NCBI GenBank assembly: GCA_031273985.1
Contig: JAISQV010000002.1
Location: 1-7,316, forward strand
DNA from: Spirochaetaceae bacterium
Lineage (GTDB): Bacteria; Spirochaetota; Spirochaetia; Treponematales; Breznakiellaceae
Direction: 5' to 3'
Length of the DNA stretch: 7,316 nt
Below, piece after piece: positions 4,705 through 7,316 of the stretch (positions are counted from its first letter, which is position 1; every line of letters starts with the position of its first letter). A program made the translations under genes and the position numbers. Below the pieces are notes generated by a model, which did no database searches, had not been told where the DNA came from, and worked only from the letters and a program-made list of their open reading frames with translations.

Positions 4705-4779
4705 ATGAATGCTGTTCGCAGTTACCTGCACCGCTTTAGCCCCGCGCCGCGCCCGGACTTGGCAGGGGGAGCAGCATGA
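4705..4779 (+). CDS. 24-residue leader peptide overlapping hydG start
   Basis: ATG at 4705, 24 codons, TGA at 4777-4779. The stop shares bases with the hydG ATG (4776-4778) in an ATGA overlap, the classic arrangement for translational coupling. The peptide begins MNAVRSYLHRFSP and ends LAGGAA. It is basic in its first half, proline-containing, without membrane segment or cysteine. It has its own GAGGGG ribosome binding site, and a hairpin (4671-4692) precedes that site. It contains a single tyrosine (residue 7), the substrate of HydG; with one codon this is no evidence of attenuation. It is too short to be the TM1266-type hydrogenase regulator. It could be a regulatory leader, a small protein, or a chance ORF. 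Confidence 0.5.
   Translation: MNAVRSYLHRFSPAPRPDLAGGAA
4764..4771 (+). promoter_or_regulatory. hydG ribosome binding site inside the leader ORF
   Basis: AGGGGGAG ends four bases before ATG at 4776. It lies within the last codons of the leader ORF, so ribosomes finishing that ORF would pass over it. Confidence 0.7.
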
Positions 4780-6212
4780 CCGCAGAAATAACAGCGGCGC
4801 CGGAAATTACCGCAAAGGGCGCGCAGGACGGGGTCTTCATAGACCGCCTCTACATTGAGGGGCTTCTGGAAGAAGCGAAACACACGGGGGATGCGGAGAT
4901 ACGCCGCATCCTGGACAAGGCAGAACGGTTCGAGGGGCTCAACCACATAGAAATCGCCTCCCTGCTTGCCGCGAAGGACCCCGCCCACATAGCGCGCATC
5001 TTTTCCATTGCCGGGAAGATCAAGCGCCACATCTACGGCAACAGAATCGTGCTCTTCGCGCCCCTCTACGTAAGCGATTACTGCGTCAACCGCTGCTCCT
5101 ACTGCAGCTACAACTGCGGGCACGACTTCAACCGGCGCAAACTCACCATGGACGAAGTGCGGGAAGAAGTAAAAATCCTCGAGCAGATGGGCCACAAGCG
5201 CATCGCCATGGAGGCGGGGGAACACGACGAAGAATGCCCCATCGAATACATCCTGGAATGCATGAAAACCATCTATGCCATGAAATTCGAAAACGGCGAA
5301 ATACGGCGCATCAACGTAAACATCGCCGCCACCACGGTGGAAAATTACCGGAAACTCAAGGAAGTCGGCATAGGCACCTACATACTCTTCCAGGAAACCT
5401 ACCACCAGCCCACCTACGAAAAAGTGCACCTGGGCGGGCCCAAGCGGGATTACGCCTACCACCTCACCGCCTTCGACCGGGCCCAGGAGGGCGGCATAGA
5501 CGACGTGGGGGGCGGCGTCCTCTTCGGCCTTGCGGACCCCTACTTTGAAGTCCTGGCCCTCATGATCCACAACGAACACCTGGAGCAGCGCTTCAACGTA
5601 GGCTTCCACACCATATCGGTCCCCCGGCTCTGCCCCGCCGACGGCATAAGCATGGCGGACTTCCCCAACCTTGTGGACGACGCCGTCTTCGAGCGCATCG
5701 TTGCCATCATACGCCTCGCGGTCCCCTTCACCGGAATGATCCTCTCCACCAGGGAGAGCCACTTGATGCGGGAACGCCTCCTCAAACTCGGCATCTCCCA
5801 AATCAGCGCCGGGTCCAGCACCGGGGTGGGCGGCTACCGCCAGCGGCAGCTCCGCGAAAAATCCAGCCCCCAGTTCAACATCAACGACGACCGCAGCGCC
5901 CCGGAGATCATCTCGGAACTCATGGACGACGGCTTCATCCCCAGCTTCTGCACCGCCTGTTACCGCAACGGCCGCACCGGGGACCGCTTCATGGCGCTGG
6001 CCAAGGCCGGGCAAATCAAAAATGTCTGCCTCCCCAACGCGCTCATGACCCTCTGCGAATACGCCATGGACTACGGGGACGGCCCCTTCAGGGCCAAGGC
6101 CGCCGCCGCCATAGCACGCGAACTGCCGGGCATCAAGAACGAAAAGACGCGCCTCCGGGCCGGGGAAAACATGGAAAAGATACGCCGGGGGGCCAGGGAC
6201 TTCTACTTTTAA
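4776..6212 (+). CDS. hydG: [FeFe]-hydrogenase H-cluster maturase HydG
   Basis: A 478-residue radical-SAM tyrosine lyase. Known role: it cleaves tyrosine to p-cresol and dehydroglycine and turns the latter into CO and cyanide bound to an iron-cysteine synthon, from which the H-cluster diiron site is made with HydE and HydF. Seen: the N-terminal radical-SAM motif CX3CX2C at C103, C107 and C110 (DYCVNRCSYC), followed by SYNCGH. The second cluster motif, CX2CX22C, is at C392, C395 and C418 (FCTACYRNGRTGD...NVC); the spacing was counted. GFHTISVPR at 276-284 holds H278, likely the ligand of the dangler iron. SAGSSTGVGGY is at 344-354. Length is usual and no key residue is missing. ThiH is the nearest relative but lacks the C-terminal cluster motif. 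Start supported by AGGGGGAG at 4764-4771. No hydE, hydF or hydrogenase gene is adjacent; it has its own promoter. Confidence 0.97.
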   Translation: MTAEITAAPEITAKGAQDGVFIDRLYIEGLLEEAKHTGDAEIRRILDKAERFEGLNHIEIASLLAAKDPAHIARIFSIAGKIKRHIYGNRIVLFAPLYVSDYCVNRCSYCSYNCGHDFNRRKLTMDEVREEVKILEQMGHKRIAMEAGEHDEECPIEYILECMKTIYAMKFENGEIRRINVNIAATTVENYRKLKEVGIGTYILFQETYHQPTYEKVHLGGPKRDYAYHLTAFDRAQEGGIDDVGGGVLFGLADPYFEVLALMIHNEHLEQRFNVGFHTISVPRLCPADGISMADFPNLVDDAVFERIVAIIRLAVPFTGMILSTRESHLMRERLLKLGISQISAGSSTGVGGYRQRQLREKSSPQFNINDDRSAPEIISELMDDGFIPSFCTACYRNGRTGDRFMALAKAGQIKNVCLPNALMTLCEYAMDYGDGPFRAKAAAAIARELPGIKNEKTRLRAGENMEKIRRGARDFYF

Positions 6213-6220
6213 GGGCGCAT

Positions 6221-6252
6221 CCCCGCCAAGGCCGCTTGCGGCCTTGGCGGGG
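6221..6252 (+). terminator. Perfect 14-bp stem after hydG, no U-tract
   Basis: CCCCGCCAAGGCCG (6221-6234) is the exact reverse complement of 6239-6252, with loop CTTG. It starts eight bases after the hydG stop, where a terminator would be, but GACCGGGC follows instead of a T-run. It may stabilise the 3' end, end transcription without a U-tract, or simply be a repeat element. Its last bases merge into the direct repeat at 6250. Confidence 0.5.
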
Positions 6253-6279
6253 ACCGGGCTATCCGGGGAAGAGCCCGCT
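6250..6279 (+). repeat. 30-bp direct repeat, copy 1
   Basis: Identical to 6389-6418; after one mismatch two more bases match. It begins GGGACCGGGCTATCC. It contains an inner inverted repeat CGGGCT/AGCCCG and follows immediately on the 14-bp stem. Confidence 0.9.
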
Positions 6280-6354
6280 CACCGGTTCGCGGGGGAGGCT
6301 ACCGCTCCGGCCCCGGCTGCGCCGTGGCTGCTCCGCACCCCTCCTATCCCTTGC

Positions 6355-6367
6355 GCGGAAGACCCCG
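6355..6367 (+). repeat. GCGGAAGACCCCG module, copy 2
   Basis: Exact 13-base match to 4466-4478. A hairpin (6373-6388) follows, as at the first site. Confidence 0.6.
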
Positions 6368-6372
6368 GCTCG

Positions 6373-6388
6373 GGCAGGCAAGCCTGCC
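6373..6388. repeat. 7-bp inverted repeat before second direct repeat
   Basis: GGCAGGC (6373-6379) pairs exactly with GCCTGCC (6382-6388). It abuts copy 2 of the 30-bp repeat, just as the 14-bp stem abuts copy 1, although the stem sequences differ. Confidence 0.7.
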
Positions 6389-6418
6389 GGGACCGGGCTA
6401 TCCGGGGAAGAGCCCGCT
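6389..6418 (+). repeat. 30-bp direct repeat, copy 2
   Basis: Identical to 6250-6279 at an offset of 139 bases. It marks the end of the GC-rich half of this spacer. Confidence 0.9.
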
Positions 6419-6485
6419 TACGCAATGAGCATAATAAACGGGTATCCAAAGATAAAAAATCCGTAACTATTCAGTCGCCTCCATA

Positions 6486-6512
6486 CTAAAAGGGAAGACC
6501 GCTTCCGCGGTC
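6486..6512 (-). terminator. Possible terminator of the DUF72 gene
   Basis: GACCGC (6497-6502) pairs with GCGGTC (6507-6512), loop TTCC. Read on the minus strand, the stem is followed by TTCCCTTTTAG, a weak pyrimidine/T tract. It is 78 bases past the DUF72 stop. The upstream GGAAGACC also resembles the GCGGAAGACCCCG module, so it may be a repeat remnant. Confidence 0.35.
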
Positions 6513-6589
6513 AATTAAGAGAGCATAAGGTTTTGGGAGAAAAGAATGCTGAAAGCGGAAAAGCGGTTAAACCTATTGATTTGACCTAA

Positions 6590-7316
6590 TCAAGGTACCA
6601 GCAACTCCATCAACTTCCGCCCGTTCCTGACAGCCTGGCCCCGCCGGTGGTTGTTGAAGTACACCAGCACCCGGTCCGCCTTGGCGGCCATACGCCTGAT
6701 GCGCCCCTCCCAGGCTTCCAGTTCCCCGTCCGAATAGAGGTAGTCGTAGCGGGCGGCGGAATCCGTACCCCACCAGGCTTTCCCGTTCCGCCCGTGGAGC
6801 CGGACATAGGCAAGGGGGGCGGTAACCGCCTCCAGCGTGGGGGGAAGGCCCCTGAGGTCCGGCATATCCAGCGAAACCAGGGCCGCCTCCCGTTTGCGCA
6901 AACCCTCGATGACCCTCGTGTTGAACCAGCGGGCATTGCGGAATTCCACCGCCGAGGGCAGGCCCGCAAAATACCCCAGCAACTTGTCCAGATAGCGCCG
7001 CTGTTCCGCCTCATAGTGGAAGGAGTAGGGGAACTGGAAGAGCGCCGCTCCCAGCCGCCCCGCTTCCCGCAGGGGTTCAAGGGCCTCCAAAAAAGCCTTT
7101 GCCTCCCCCTCCCAGGCGCCGGGGTCTATTTTGTGGGTCAGGGTTTCATGGGCCTTGACGGAAAACAGCCCCGGCCCGGCCCCCTCCAGCATGGCCCCCA
7201 TCCGCTTTGCCGTGGGCCTTTGGTAGTAGGTGTAGTCCAGTTCCACCGTGGGGAATATTCCGGCGTAGCGGGAAAGGAAGTCCCCTGTTTTGGCCCCCTC
7301 CGGGTACACCGGGCCC
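6590..7316 (-). CDS. DUF72 (YecE-like) protein, 5' end outside window
   Basis: The frame is open to the window edge and ends with TGA at 6592-6590. The GTG at 7309 is probably internal, because the frame continues upstream as G-P before VYPEG, matching the W.G.FYPEG start region of DUF72 proteins; roughly 15-25 residues are likely missing. Seen, counting from VYPEG as 1: TVELDYTYYQRP at 21-32, FSVKAHETLTH at 49-59, LFQFPYSF at about 90-97, SAVEFRN at 118-124, YVRLHGR at about 168-174, and the C-terminal VYFNNHRRGQAVRNGRKL. These are the conserved blocks of the family, which has a TIM-barrel fold. The biochemical function is not established in the literature I know. It is convergent with hydG and not linked to it by transcription. 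Confidence 0.92.
   Translation of the reverse strand, partial: GPVYPEGAKTGDFLSRYAGIFPTVELDYTYYQRPTAKRMGAMLEGAGPGLFSVKAHETLTHKIDPGAWEGEAKAFLEALEPLREAGRLGAALFQFPYSFHYEAEQRRYLDKLLGYFAGLPSAVEFRNARWFNTRVIEGLRKREAALVSLDMPDLRGLPPTLEAVTAPLAYVRLHGRNGKAWWGTDSAARYDYLYSDGELEAWEGRIRRMAAKADRVLVYFNNHRRGQAVRNGRKLMELLVP

Larger units (their letters stand above)
6213..6589. other. Convergent spacer after hydG, gene-free
   Basis: A stretch of 377 bases between the 3' ends of hydG and the DUF72 gene. The first half (to about 6420) is GC-rich and made of hairpins and a duplicated module. The second half is AT-richer with one clear hairpin (6497-6512). Short frames in it have no family resemblance and read across the repeats, so none is called. 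Confidence 0.7.

Noticed and set aside
4722..6014. 430-codon minus-strand frame opposite hydG
   Set aside because: It is a shadow of hydG; the sense strand has every HydG motif in place and the antisense product is low-complexity (V, A, G, H, E).
6236..6489. Two overlapping short frames after hydG
   Set aside because: They read through the direct repeats (both contain GLSGEEPA twice) and start inside the post-hydG stem.
6576..6593. TTGATT/AATCAA inverted repeat over the DUF72 stop codon as terminator
   Set aside because: The 6-bp AT-rich stem is weak and includes the stop codon itself; no T-run follows on the minus strand.

Overview
The window comes from a GC-rich bacterial chromosome, most likely a spirochaete of the termite/cockroach-gut treponeme group. 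This placement is an inference. It rests on a cheR-cheB pair without neighbouring kinase genes, an [FeFe]-hydrogenase maturase that fits a fermentative anaerobe, and long intergenic stretches built from TTCGTG/CCGTG-type repeats and GC-rich hairpins. No rRNA, tRNA, CRISPR array or transposase was seen.

Layout. 1-582 (+) is the 3' part of a YheO/DauR-type transcriptional regulator. 670-1266 (+) is an unknown protein with one membrane segment. 1267-1596 is a repeat-filled spacer. The block 4088-1597 on the minus strand reads cheR, cheB, arfB (receptor methyltransferase, receptor methylesterase, ribosome-rescue hydrolase). 4089-4704 is a divergent spacer with a promoter at each edge and a roughly 400-bp run of hairpins between them. 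On the plus strand a 24-codon leader ORF (4705-4779) overlaps the start of hydG (4776-6212). 6213-6589 is a convergent spacer with a long stem, a 30-bp direct repeat and further hairpins. 6590-7316 (-) is a DUF72 protein cut by the window edge.

How the genes work together. CheR and CheB add and remove methyl groups on chemoreceptors and so set adaptation; CheB carries a receiver domain for control by CheA. The cheR promoter is spaced so that transcription should start on the A of its ATG, predicting a leaderless mRNA. ArfB follows cheB after 28 bases and probably shares the transcript, although its work (rescue of stalled ribosomes) is unrelated. HydG makes the CO/CN-bearing iron synthon for the [FeFe]-hydrogenase H-cluster; its partners HydE and HydF are not in the window. 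It has its own strong sigma70-type promoter and a leader of about 195 nt holding the small coupled ORF.

The least explained parts are the hydG leader with its small ORF and the structured intergenic DNA at 4142-4526 and 6221-6512, which share sequence modules.
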